Shown: piece by piece, positions 53,326 through 64,000 of the stretch
Position numbering within the stretch: position 1 is the stretch's first letter
Layout of the letters: every line of letters begins with the position of its first letter
DNA from: Sipunculus nudus
Taxonomy: Eukaryota > Annelida > Sipuncula > Golfingiida > Sipunculidae
Reading direction: 5' to 3'
DNA: 64,000 nt
Assembly (NCBI GenBank): GCA_026874595.1
Contig: CM049306.1
Span: 35,232,019-35,296,018, forward strand
Notes under the pieces: model-generated
Databases searched by the model: none
What the model was told of the DNA's origin: nothing
Seen by the model: only the letters and a program-made list of their open reading frames with translations
Position numbers and translations under genes: made by a program

Positions 53326-54719
53326 ACAAACAACATAAACTGCTTTAGGTTTGTATGATTAACTTACAATGAGCAACACAAACAGGCCTTAATCTATGGC
53401 TAAGTCCATGTACTGGAAATATGTTGGAAATTCCACAGTGAACATTTATTAAACGGCTTATAAAATATCCTTTTTCATACACAAGAAAGTTTGAAACATT
53501 TTCTGGCAATGTGGATCTATCTAATCGCTTTCAAATTGTATTGTGCGTTCACACAGGCATCGCATATACAACAATGGCAGGAAATGCACATTTCACATGT
53601 GAAACAATATAAAAGATGTTGACACAGGCATCAGCACTTGTGCTGTGACAAAGTTGCTGCTTCATAACTTTAACAGTCTGTCTTAACTATTTTGGATGGG
53701 AATTGAGCATTTACATAGCACTTTCATGAAGCAGATAATTTGAATCACATTAGAAACGGTTTGTAGCCACTTCTTGAGCAAAACAAAATGCTTTGGACTG
53801 CTATGTGAACACTCAATTTGCATTCAAAACAGTTATAATCCATTGTGCATTTGCTGTCTGAAATCAATAAAAGAGACATTTGTAAAAGTTGACATGTAAC
53901 GTTGTTCTCAACTTGAAATAATGTTATATCACTGAGCATCTTCTGTTAACACTATAAAGTTCCATATGTTGTATAATTTACAAAATAAGGAAGACTTCCA
54001 TATGAAAAATATATGCAAAAGATGCAAAGTTGTCTACACTCTATCAATATTTGTGTAAAATATATTCAAACATGAGCATCTGCTGAATATACAGATAAAA
54101 ATTATAATATAGACATGAGCAATATTAAGTCCACAGCCCATTTTGAGTGGTCCCACATAATTTATTAAGGCACCATAGGTTGTTATGTTGAGCACCAACC
54201 AGTAACATACATAACATTTACTGAAATATTATAAACATTATAGTACACACCTCTCAGTCTCAGCGATCATGTATGTAGAACTGATAGCTATGGAAGCAAA
54301 AAAAAAAAAATGTTTAGATTAATGCAATATCACACTATGTATGAATTATAAAACATTATAAGACTGATCATCCCTTGAGGCCTTTTTCTTTTTGCTTTCA
54401 CCAAAATCTCTTTAGTAATTTCCTCAACCAATTAACATGTTTAAACCACTGAAATGTCTCAGCTATCCATGAACAGTAGTTATTCATGGTATGTTTAAAC
54501 ATGTGTGACATGAATAAGTGCAGTGTATGAAGGGGTCTATCAATTCTTCCTACAGTTTTTTTTAAATATTGATATACTTCTGCTATTCAGTGTGAATCTT
54601 GTTAAAATTGCCTATAATATGCATGAGTATGTGAAACGGGATACACTTTTTTTTTGCTGGAGAGTATTTAATATGAGAGAAGTACTTCTGCTTGTGTAGG
54701 GTGAATTTAACCTGGGTGA

Positions 54720-54960
54720 GGTATTTATTAGTATGGTTTGTGTATAAGAAGCGATTTGTCTGTGACATTTACTTACCATGACCCGATCTGTTTGATATGT
54801 ACACACCATCACTACATCTGCCTGTGTGAACTCCATGACATACAGGTAACCCCATCTGTTCTCTGGTGTATACAACATGACCCCCATCTGTCTGTTTTAA
54901 ATACATGACATGACCCCATCTGTCTGTGACATTTATCACATGACTCCATCAGTGATTGGA
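54720..54960. repeat. degenerate ~40-bp tandem repeat
   Basis: Recurring CATGACCCCATCTGTCTG and variants (54850, 54886, 54912, 54945). No coding value. Confidence 0.6.
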
Positions 54961-56249
54961 CAGCTGAGACAATGTGAACAAGGAAGAATGTCTGAGCAGA
55001 AAAGCTCTGATGATTTGGAGAAAAGCTGTCTAGGTGACAAATGTTCCTCCAAGATCACTGGTTTCATATCCGAAACAAATTATATATAAAGTATATATCT
55101 GATGAACATTGATATGATGAACAATATGGCAGTATGAAGTCAGATGATGGGTTAGGCATGGTAATAAAGAGCAATATATTTACCACAGTTGTAACCAAAT
55201 AAACAATGCTAAAGCATGTTACACAATTCAATCATTCACATTTATAAGTAACTTAGGATAATTTCATTTCCGTCTCAGGATAACCAAGAACACTTCATAT
55301 GATGGTTATTTGTAGAGCTTCATTCAACTGCAGTGCAAACCACAGAGCAATGTTTTTAATACAGTTGAGCACTGTTTATTCAAACACTGTTTTTCTGAAA
55401 AATTTTTATTCAAAATTGAAAACTGAAAACTGAAATTTAGACCATTTATCTGAAATCCAAATATTGAAAAAATATTCATATTCAACAATGAATTAAATTC
55501 TGATGTTCCAGGACCAATTAGCAATATTTTCAATGTATTTTATATGATAAATTTATTAATTTGAGGAAAACCTTACAAGTGCTCTTACAAATGTATTTTT
55601 GGGACTATCTTGATGAATTCCTGTCTGTCAATCTCTGGTTAAGCCCTGTATTTGGCGGCAGGTTGGCAATCATGTGGAATCATTTGGGCAAACAATCATT
55701 TATCTGAACAAAAACCCTGTCTCCCCAGGATAAATAATTCTCTACTAAATAAACATATGTTAGCATTTTAAATACTCTGGTTGCCTTATTATTCGCGAGA
55801 GTTTTAAATTTTAAGATATTCGTGCATGTGAAATAATCGCTAATATGAAACCCTCGGGAATAAGATGCCTCATCAACTAAGATGACCTCTGAAAACAACC
55901 TCATCAGCAACCAAATAAATTTGTGCCTGGTTTTGAAACTGGCCCATGCATTAGCAGTACACACAGACGGTGATACATATCAACTGTGATACAAGTCCTA
56001 AATTAATGAATGAACCAGAAATTAGTTAGATATTGTAGGATTTTTTTCTAAACTTAAAATCAATACAGATCCTGTTATACTCAGATTTTACAGGTTCTGG
56101 TGCAAACGCAAAAATGAAACCCTCATGAAACCTTCTAAATTCAGCCTCACAAAAATAAAGCCAACCACAGTATTTGGTACATTTTTCAAATTCAGGGAAA
56201 TAACATTATATGGCGCCTCCATATTCCAAATGCTGCACGATTACAAATG

Positions 56250-56570
56250 CCTTTAGTGAGAGTGTGGTATTCCATTGTGCATTCAGCTCCAAGTTTAAAC
56301 CCGTGTCGGTGTCACTCAGCTTGTCTGTCTGATTCTGACTGGCAGATTACTCCAGTTCTAGGACAGGGCGAAGAATCATACCAACATGGGCAGGGTGTGC
56401 TGAATGCACAATGCGATACCACCCTCTCATTGGTCTGATTACAATTCTTTGCTCTGTGACTGCCCTGGTGGTGAAACCCAGAGAATTTTACTTTACAAAG
56501 CAGTGGCAAATAACTAAGGAGATCTGGAACGACTGCAGTGTATAACCACTGCGTTAAGAGTGTACACCCT
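56250..56570. repeat. repeat family G, copy 2, with a long inverted repeat
   Basis: GAGAGTGTGGTATTCCATTG (56258) and its near complement TGCACAATGCGATACCACCC (56405) form ~30-bp arms about 110 bp apart. The right part matches 7385-7590 through CTGCAGTGTATAACCACTGC. It may be a nested or foldback copy. Confidence 0.65.
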
Positions 56571-57039
56571 GTCCCAAAATGAGACCATTAAATCTCATAT
56601 CTTTATGGTCAAACCACAATTGAGACTAACCTGCCAGAGTCAAACAAGTCCATGTGTTCAACATAGGACTATGACACAAACTGAGACTTTTCTTTGTGTT
56701 GTTTAATATAAACAACACAAGACTGGTATATGTTCTGCAGTATATATGAAGATCTGAGGTACAATGAATTTTCAGTAGATAATTCACAAATGAAAAAGTA
56801 TTTAGTGACCTGTCTCATGAAAATGACTAGACATCAAAAGCATGCATCCATTGCCATTTGAACTCCTACCCACCACACAATGTTAAATCTGACACGAGTT
56901 GAGACTTATCATCATAAATATTGACTGAGCAACCATGGAAAAGTGTGTTTTTCTTTACCTGAATTATCCATTTTAAAGACAATAAAGAGAAAAACTACTA
57001 ATCAACAGTATTTAGGCCCAATTGGGCTGACACTGGGTA

Positions 57040-57400
57040 TATTTCACATATTTAAAGGAGTCCATTCTGATATCGGACTAACATTAACTAAAGATCCCTT
57101 GAACCTTTTACAGAAAACACCAATCCCACATAGGCTAATCGTTTTGTTAATAGCCATGTGTTTATAACATCAGAGCCTACCAAAATAATTTAAACACATT
57201 CAGAAAGGACATTTGGCAGCAAATAGTGACCTTTCAACTTCTGCATATATACAACTGACCACCTTTGGTTTCATGTTTTTTCTGTTTGTAAACATGGACA
57301 CTTCTAGCTGGTTTACAAGAAGCTTGTAGATAAACAAGTTCATATAACCCACACAGAGGCATTTTTCTAACTTTTCTAAAAGTGAATTACCTTCAGTTCA
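57040..57400. repeat. repeat family H, copy 1
   Basis: Shares AAAGATCCCTTGAACCTTT.., ACATAGGCTAATCGTTTTGT, ATGTGTTTATAA, ACAAGTTCATA and CACAGAGGCATT in the same order with 62310-62620. Confidence 0.6.
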
Positions 57401-59014
57401 TTTGTGTGGATCCAGATTAATCCAGGAATCACATAAATTCTACAGATCTGGTAGGTTTACATCTGGCTTTAAAATACTTAAAGATAACACTGAAAGATAA
57501 TACTCTTGACTGAATAAGACTAAAGTTTAAAGACTGAAGGCTCAAAACTGACCAGAATTTTAAAAGATATGTTTATTTTTGTGCAGTTGCAATATTTTCC
57601 TATTTTTTTTCATTTGTGAACGTCTCATCATTATTAATCCTCTCAAAAGCCAAGAACTTTAAATACACAATGGTAAAGATTTAAGTGAAAGTATTGGTGA
57701 ACAGCACTTGACTGCTAGTTCATTATATATTATATACCAATAAATAATTATAATGATAACACACAATATATAAATGGTATCAACATAATATGTAATATTA
57801 TAAAGCCTTTAGTCAGTTTAATCTGATGGTTGATATATGCTCTGCAGGTATTTGTTTACCGGCTCTGAATGCAACAAAAAATAACGAGGCAAAATTAATG
57901 ACAAAAAAATTAAAAATATTGATGCAGGTTCAAATCTGACAGTATTTTGATTTTTTGGTAAATATCACAAATGTGAAAGTCCTGTAAAAATGGACATACA
58001 GCTAATTTTTCAAGGTTTGTATAGTCATCTATGGATTACTATGACCTCTGAGGTCAGAGGTCATCATGATGGCAATGGGGCAAAGCTAAACATAAAGTCT
58101 ACCTATACCAAGGAAGCTAAACTAATTTTAAAATATTGGATCACGGAGAAAAATAATCATTTGATAATACTAAATAAAATATATAATCTGATTAACATGT
58201 GAATTCTGTACATTGTACCAACCTGAAATCACTAGCTTGTACACTGTGGATTCAGAATTTTATGTTGGTATTCAGGTTAACAATTTAACTCTTCAATTAA
58301 AAAGGCCTACCTTCATCAACATAAAACAAATGAGTATTATAAATGCAAATTATTGCTTATGATACTTTATCAAAAATTTATATCTATCCTTATAATTTAA
58401 AATCATCAAAATAATAATAGCTATCCACTATAGTGTCAGATTATGCACTCTTTGTGCATCCAGCCAAAATAAACAACCACTATAGTTTTACTTGATTCTT
58501 ATTCACATAGATATTCAGCTCTGGTGATCTAAGTGGGAAAACCACAATAGAAAAGAATCTGTGGCTTATCACAGTATAGGCCTACAGACCAAGAGCCACC
58601 AAACAGCACACAACATGTGATGTTACTGTTCTAACTCGTGTCTAATTGCATAAATGTGCTTCCTAGATGGCTATAAACTAATTTGTTATAACCCCTAGAC
58701 ATCAACAATGCTGTTCAACCCATAAAATACCCATCCCCAGGTTATTTACAAGGGTATTTACAGCAAAAACTTAATCACTTTGTGCTGTTCACCCTCAAGT
58801 ATTTCACAATTCATTCAGATCAATGAATCCTTTGTTCAGATATCTAGCAGACACACACACACAAATGCAAAGAATTGATCTTAAACATTACCCTTTACAT
58901 TACACAGGTTAATGAGTTTGAAAACTGAGAAACCATCACATTTTAAACCATTAAAATATAAAATTCAATGTATCCGCAGTACTTAAGACAATTTCCCAAA
59001 TGAAAAGACAGATT

Positions 59015-59249
59015 TCAGGGGCTGTTTCTGTTCCGAAATTTTCGTCGGACTCTCTGGAATGTATTATGGAAGAACCTCCTTGACACCTTCGGTGAACTGG
59101 GCTCTTGATGCGATGCGTAAAACTGGAGGTCATGCTCACTGAACTGTTTGATCCGGAACTTAAGCGTGGCCTGAAGCTCAGGATCTAAGTCAAAGTCATA
59201 TTGGTGCTGCTTGAACAACCGGATTTGATCCAGAACACGTGTGATATCT
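59015..59249 (-). CDS. KNDC1: KNDC1-like last coding exon
   Basis: DITRVLDQIRLFKQHQYDFD, DPELQATLKFRIKQFSEHDL, then a basic Arg-rich tail and stop. The 3' UTR runs left of 59015; no convincing poly(A) site was fixed. Confidence 0.9.
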
Positions 59250-62200
59250 CTGTAACAAAATGTAACAAAATATGTGTTTATTGTCAAGATCGATATCCTC
59301 ATGTTAAAAAAATACTTCATGAAAAAATGTCATTCAGTGAGGAACCTTACAAATTAAAACATCAAATAGTGATACAATCAGCTTTCAGGACATGATAATT
59401 TAAATGAACAATGCTGTTCCAACTGTATGGTTTGTTTAATGAAAAAGTAAACATTTCATGGGATATTTATTTAAATGAGTTTAATGCATACATAGGAAAA
59501 AAGAAAGTATGCCCAAATATTCATTCAGAAAGGTACTGAGACAAATTACGGCTGTACAATAACTCTGGAAGAATTTGGAAAATATAGGAATATATGAAGG
59601 AAAGTTTCAATTTAAAGGATCAAAATGTATTTGGTAAATACCCCAACACACAAATAAACAAACCTACAGACAGACAATTTATAATAATATAACCTCAACC
59701 AGCTCCAATTACAGAACTAAAATATATCTAAGCCTACATAAACTGGTTAATACACAGATGATCAGAAACAACTGAGATGTGTGCGTACCTCATTTTGTTC
59801 CATTTGATCATGCCATTAGCTAACGTGAATCCCCCAATCTCCGCCTGCTGGACATGGAGTAGGAATAACAATACTGACGGTATTGTAGGCCTATCCCAGC
59901 ATGCCTCATCGTACAGACACATTCCATCGCTCTTCAGGAAGAGCTTCATTGATGTCATCTCCTCCATCATAGACAGACACTTGGAAGGTAGATTCCTCCA
60001 AACCTGTCGTGTCAAAATTTTGGCAAATTAATGTTTAATTGCCTCGCCAGGAGGGTATGTGTTCATCCTTGTTTGTGTGTTTTTGTTGTTCACAAAATAA
60101 CTCATGGAATCATAAAAAGAACCTCATGAAATTTTCTGAGCATTTCAGGAATGAGTCTATGAAGAATCAATTAAATTCTGATGTGGATCTGGCACATGAT
60201 CCGGATGAAGGAACCTCGTAAAGGAATATTCATGAATGTACAGTCACTTTTGCACAAATGTACCTGGGAATATGGGCTAATGAGAGAATGCGAACACGGT
60301 TATGGGAGCATCCCACAATAACGAGACCCCCCCCCCACTCCTTTACCTAAAATGGTGGAGGCTGCTTGCATTCCTTAGAAAGCAAATTTCTAGTAAGCAT
60401 TGTAAACAAGATCATACACCACTGTAAATACCAAACAGAATATCATTTGTTACTTATGAGTTATCTTCATTAGTTTGTTATTTATGAATCATCTCAAAAT
60501 GATGACAAGTATCTTTCATGGTAGCACAAAAATCATCCACCAGCTGTCACCATTAAGACAGATGTACACAAATGCAACATGTTCACAGGTCCACATCTAC
60601 ATTTTAATCCAAATCAACCTGAAAATTTTTCAACTCTTTTAATGCTTCAACTCTTACATCTTATTTAAATTTTGAATTGAAGGTGCATGTACGTACTCCA
60701 GGGTTAATTACTTAATTACTTTGATGCAGGAGTCAGCTAAGAAATTCACGCATGTGAAATAATCTGCAAGCTGTAGGGCCCGATTAATAAGACCATTTTT
60801 TGGCAAAGGTTTCAGATCCAAGGCACCATGTAAAAGCACTTCGGCAACATGGCTCCCAATCCATTTTGAATTCAGCTATACACATAAGTTAATTGTATAT
60901 GCCAAAACAGAGTTTTGCGGATACTATGTTTTCAGTCGGACGCCGCCACCGCCACCACCGCCGCTTAGGTTTCCGGACAACTCTGTAACCGCTGGGCGGA
61001 ATTTTTTTAAATTCCGCATTATGATTGGGTCACATGTGAACTGCTGGGCCTTCATTTTTGGTTGACCTCTGACCTTTCCTCTCTGCCCAGCGTCCATTTG
61101 TGCGTCTGTTTCCACACATAAATGCACATATCTCAGGAACCATTTGACCCATCATGCTAAAGATTTTGTACAAATGTAGCCCTTGGATAGCTTTATAACA
61201 TACACTTAAAGTGAAGGCATTACCTGCAACCATGTTTGCACAGTGTCCATCTGTTCATCTGCCTTGAGATAAAATCACTCATTTATCTGCATTGGTTGGA
61301 CTTATCCACAAGAAATTTTGCATGTGTATACATCCTGGATAGCTTTCTGGATTTTATGACAGGTGGCACCACCTACATTCACGTTAATGCTGCAGACATC
61401 CAAGCTTATATCTCAGTAACCGTCTGACTGATTGGGCCAAAACTTTGCATTGGTATAGATCTCACACAGCTCTTCATCATACGCAAAACAGGTGGCACCA
61501 CCTGCAACCATTTTGCCCAGCGTCCATCTGTTCATCTGCCTTGGGATAAAGTCACTCATATCTCGGCAGTGGTTTGACTGATCTGCCTAAAATTTTGCAT
61601 GTTTATACATCTTGGATAGCTTTCTCGATTTTGTGGCAGGTGGCGCCACCTATATCTATGTTTACGCTGCAGACATTCAGGCTTATATCTCAGGACTGGT
61701 TTGACATATACCCCTGAAATTTTACAGGTGTTTAGATCTCACATAGCTCTTAATCATACACAAGATTGGTGACGCCACCTGCCACCATTTTTACACAGCA
61801 TCCTTGTCTGTCTGTCTGCTGTCTGATAAAATCACTCATATACAAGTAGTGGTTTGACTTAGCTGCCTAAAATTTTGCATATGTATACAACCTTGACAGC
61901 TATCTGGATTTGGTGGTAGGTTGCGCAACCTACATACACATTTCGGCTGCAGACATCCATGCTTATATGCAACACACCTCACTCTATTTCCCCTTGCCAC
62001 TCAATCCATGCCTCACTTCACCCATCCCACTCTGATTTCAGCGGATATACGTAGTCGCTTGTTGACTATCCGTATTCTAGTTATATACATGATATGGTCT
62101 GAAAATTGAAGTGTTCACCCAATAATCAAAGGATTCAGGTGACAATCTCTACCAACTTTATCCTAACATACAGTATATCAATGTATTATGAAATTTGAAG

Positions 62201-63873
62201 TATTTACTTACGAATATATGTTTGTGATTATATGTTATTGAAAGTACTTAAAATGACATCTAACTCCCTGAGTACTGTACTGAAGTACTGTATTGATAAG
62301 CTTTTATATATCTTAGAGGGACCTAATCACCTATATGACCTTTATAAACTAAAGGTAATCCCTTGGAGCTTTCATAAAAATAGGCCAGCAAACGTGGATA
62401 TCACTGCACATAGGCTGCTGGTTTTGTTTATATCAATGTGTTTATAATATGTGGGACCCAACCAACTTTATCAAAACAAATTCAACAAGCACCTTAGGTT
62501 ACATGTTTTTCCTACTGTCAACACTGCTGTGTTCACAGACAAGTTGTTGATAAAAAAGTTCATACTTCCTTCACAGAGGCATTATAAGAATTTTTCATAA
62601 CCAGAATTACCCTTACATCATTAATATATAAACAGAGAAAGCCATAAATCACATGAAATCTTTTTCATGTGGTAGATAAATGGGCAGCTTTAACATACTT
62701 ACCGGCAAATGTCTGACTATCAGGTTGTCCAAACCTTCAACAATAGCTATACAAGTAGCATAGTCTCTAATCTCTTGGCAAATCTTGGCAGTGTAGATGA
62801 ACTTTGTGACAATGGCCAATTGAACCTGTCAAGTAAAAGATATTAAAAAATAAATAAAATACTTGTATCATAATAATTTTATAAACATATGTTTTCAAAA
62901 TACCAAAATACTTTATTTCTTTTATATATCCTGACATAAACAAGAAAGATGCTGGACCATTTTCGTTATCATTGTTAAATTCATGATTACAACATACAAC
63001 CATTAATTTATAAAATCTATCTATTGCTAATTTAATTACAAATCCTCTAGATAATCATTACTATGTGTTTGTTGAAACTGGTCTATCCAGCTCAAAATGT
63101 AAATTATATATCTGAGACACTTGCAAAACTGTAGGGAATGTAGCATTCTTCATAACCTTTATCAGAATCTTTCTGATGCAGGTACCAATGTGTTCAAATA
63201 TAAAATGAACAGATAGTCATGAGATCCAATGCACCTGGTTTACAAATCTATATTATTTATGCATACACTTTAATTTACATAATGATACATTGTTTACAAT
63301 AAAAAGTGCCATATTATGACATATGGAGCCGTCTCATGTCAGATCTATGAAATAAAATTTGCCTGATAGAAGAGATTGTATTGGAAAACTGCCTTGTATA
63401 TAATGAAAATTAATGTCTGATTAATGTGAGTACGGTAGACTAATTGTATGTAATAAAAGGCAAAATAATTCAAGCACCATTTAAATGTTCACAAGAGAAA
63501 TTTGAAAGTGTTAAAATCATGACCACCAGAGGGTGCTAAAATCACACATGGTCCATTGTTTGGCAATATTAAAAAGTAGACAAAGAGGAATTTGAAAATG
63601 ATTTAAAACATGACCATCAGATGGTGCTAAAATCCAACATGATCCATTGCACTGTGAAAGTAGCAGTTAGGGACCCCTTCTTTATGTAATTTAAAAATAG
63701 ACAGGAAGTAGTTGAAATGCAATATCACCTTTGGAAGGCTACAGGACAGGATCTCTGCTGACACCCAGTGGCTCAGCCAATGAGCATGTTCTATCATCTT
63801 CTGAATGATGTCATCATGCACTGGGTTCTTGACGAACAAGCTGTGGTCAGGATGATCCTCTATGGCATTTAAC
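59015..63873 (-). CDS. KNDC1: RasGEF-domain protein, probably KNDC1 (C-terminal 4 exons)
   Basis: Ras guanine-nucleotide exchange factor. In mammals KNDC1 (very-KIND) has two KIND domains and a C-terminal RasGEF domain and restrains dendrite growth. Exons in transcript order: 63873-63729, 62825-62703, 60003-59789, 59249-59015; phases are continuous and the reading ends at TGA 59017-59015. Visible in order: the end of the REM/RasGEF entry (LNAIEDHPDHSLFVKNPVHD, HAHWLSHWV); YATCIAIVEGLDNLIVRHLP, the GEF core helix; VWRNLPSK; MKLFLKSDGMCLYDE; IPSVLLFLLHVQQAEIGGFT; NGMIKWNKMRDITRVLDQIR; LDPELQATLKFRIKQFSE; and a basic tail RRFFHNTFQRVRRKFRNRN. RasGEF identity is firm. KNDC1 rests on my recall of the VEVFLKSDSLCL and IQQLETGGFTMTNGAHRW segments; the alternative is another RasGEF1-like protein. 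The N-terminal part is outside the window. Confidence 0.78.
59789..60003 (-). CDS. KNDC1: KNDC1-like exon (2nd from last)
   Basis: VWRNLPSKCLSMMEEMTSMK, LFLKSDGMCLYDEACWDRPT, IPSVLLFLLHVQQAEIGGFT, ANGMIKWNKMR: the second half of a RasGEF catalytic domain. Confidence 0.9.
60930..62092. repeat. repeat family C, copy 2 (inverted)
   Basis: Inverse of 1868-3130: CCATCTGTTCATCTGCCTTG, GATAAAATCACTCATWTATC, GGTGGCACCACCTACATTC units (palindromes at 61362, 61491, 61639, 61768), ending CGTAGTCGCTTGTTGACTAT. Preceded by a (CCG/CCA)n stretch at 60940. Lies in the KNDC1-like intron. Confidence 0.8.
62310..62620. repeat. repeat family H, copy 2
   Basis: Direct-orientation partner of 57040-57400, inside the KNDC1-like intron. 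Similarity is patchy (roughly 65-70 percent by eye). Confidence 0.6.
62703..62825 (-). CDS. KNDC1: KNDC1-like exon (3rd from last)
   Basis: 41 whole codons: VQLAIVTKFIYTAKICQEIR then DYATCIAIVEGLDNLIVRHL P. This is the RasGEF core helix (family pattern FNxxxAIxxGL). Missed by simple ORF finding; recognised by splice sites ttgacag and gtaagt. Confidence 0.88.
63500..63660. repeat. ~91-bp tandem duplication with CTCF-like core
   Basis: GACCACCAGAGGGTGCTAAA at 63521 and GACCATCAGATGGTGCTAAA at 63612, each followed by ACATGRTCCATTG. In the KNDC1-like intron. Confidence 0.75.
63729..63873 (-). CDS. KNDC1: KNDC1-like exon (4th from last)
   Basis: LNAIEDHPDHSLFVKNPVHD and MIEHAHWLSHWV...SLPK. Acceptor ttcatag at 63874, donor gtgata; enters in phase 2, leaves in phase 0. 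Confidence 0.85.
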
Positions 63874-64000
63874 CTATGAATGATATTGGCAATAAATCTG
63901 TGTATCATAGCACATACATATCTCTACTATAAACCCTATCTGGCACAGCCCCAGGTAACTTTAAGATATTTACATTAGTTCATAAATTAATATAAGCACC

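Larger units (their letters stand above)
44682..59014. other. intergenic region between the PLPP gene and the KNDC1-like gene (repeats only)
   Basis: 14 kb of AT-rich sequence between two convergent genes. Apart from the repeats listed separately (45036, 46040, 46630, 48204, 48786, 51482, 53155, 54720, 56250, 57040) I see no exon, RNA gene or conserved protein segment. The first few hundred bases are presumably PLPP 3' UTR and the stretch left of 59015 is KNDC1-like 3' UTR. Confidence 0.6.

Overview
This is an animal nuclear genome window: AT-rich, with short exons (42 to 328 bp) separated by long repeat-filled introns. Only three host genes can be supported. Protein similarity is metazoan. 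The repeats (elements opening with AGCTCAGCTGA and closing with CCCATGGG..CTTGTT, GTCCGTCC tracts and internal tandem arrays) resemble those I recall from bivalve molluscs, so a lophotrochozoan, most likely a bivalve, is my inference; no species is claimed.

Layout. (1) 606-36485, minus strand: 22 exons of WDR11, from the probable start codon to about residue 957. The last ~260 residues lie beyond the left edge. The splice phases I derived are consistent at every junction. (2) 37913-44681, plus strand: a complete seven-exon PLPP4/PLPP5-type phospholipid phosphatase of 260 residues with all three catalytic motifs. It is divergent from WDR11, with start codons about 1.4 kb apart. (3) 59015-63873, minus strand: the last four exons of a RasGEF-domain gene that best matches KNDC1; the rest lies beyond the right edge. 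The interval 44.7-59.0 kb is intergenic and carries repeats only, as far as I can see. In human all three genes are on 10q26, so the window appears to preserve an old linkage.

Mobile DNA fills the introns. The largest element is a decayed 5.4 kb DIRS-like tyrosine-recombinase retrotransposon at 17248-22681, in WDR11 intron 7 and in the same orientation as the gene. It is GC-rich against an AT-rich background, has inverted terminal repeats plus the diagnostic internal complementary region, and has a stop codon where the recombinase HxxR arginine should be. Also present: two copies of a non-autonomous DNA transposon with 9-bp target duplications, a 172-bp TAA-flanked MITE, a 1.1 kb TA-flanked TIR element close to the WDR11 start, and several Helentron-like families with internal tandem repeats.

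The most unusual signal is regulatory. Several different repeat families share a GGTGGCGCCACC palindrome. One 4.6 kb repeat block in WDR11 intron 4 carries five CTCF-consensus-like sites, arrays of nuclear-receptor half-sites and a 148-bp tandem array. No tRNA, rRNA or CRISPR array was recognised.
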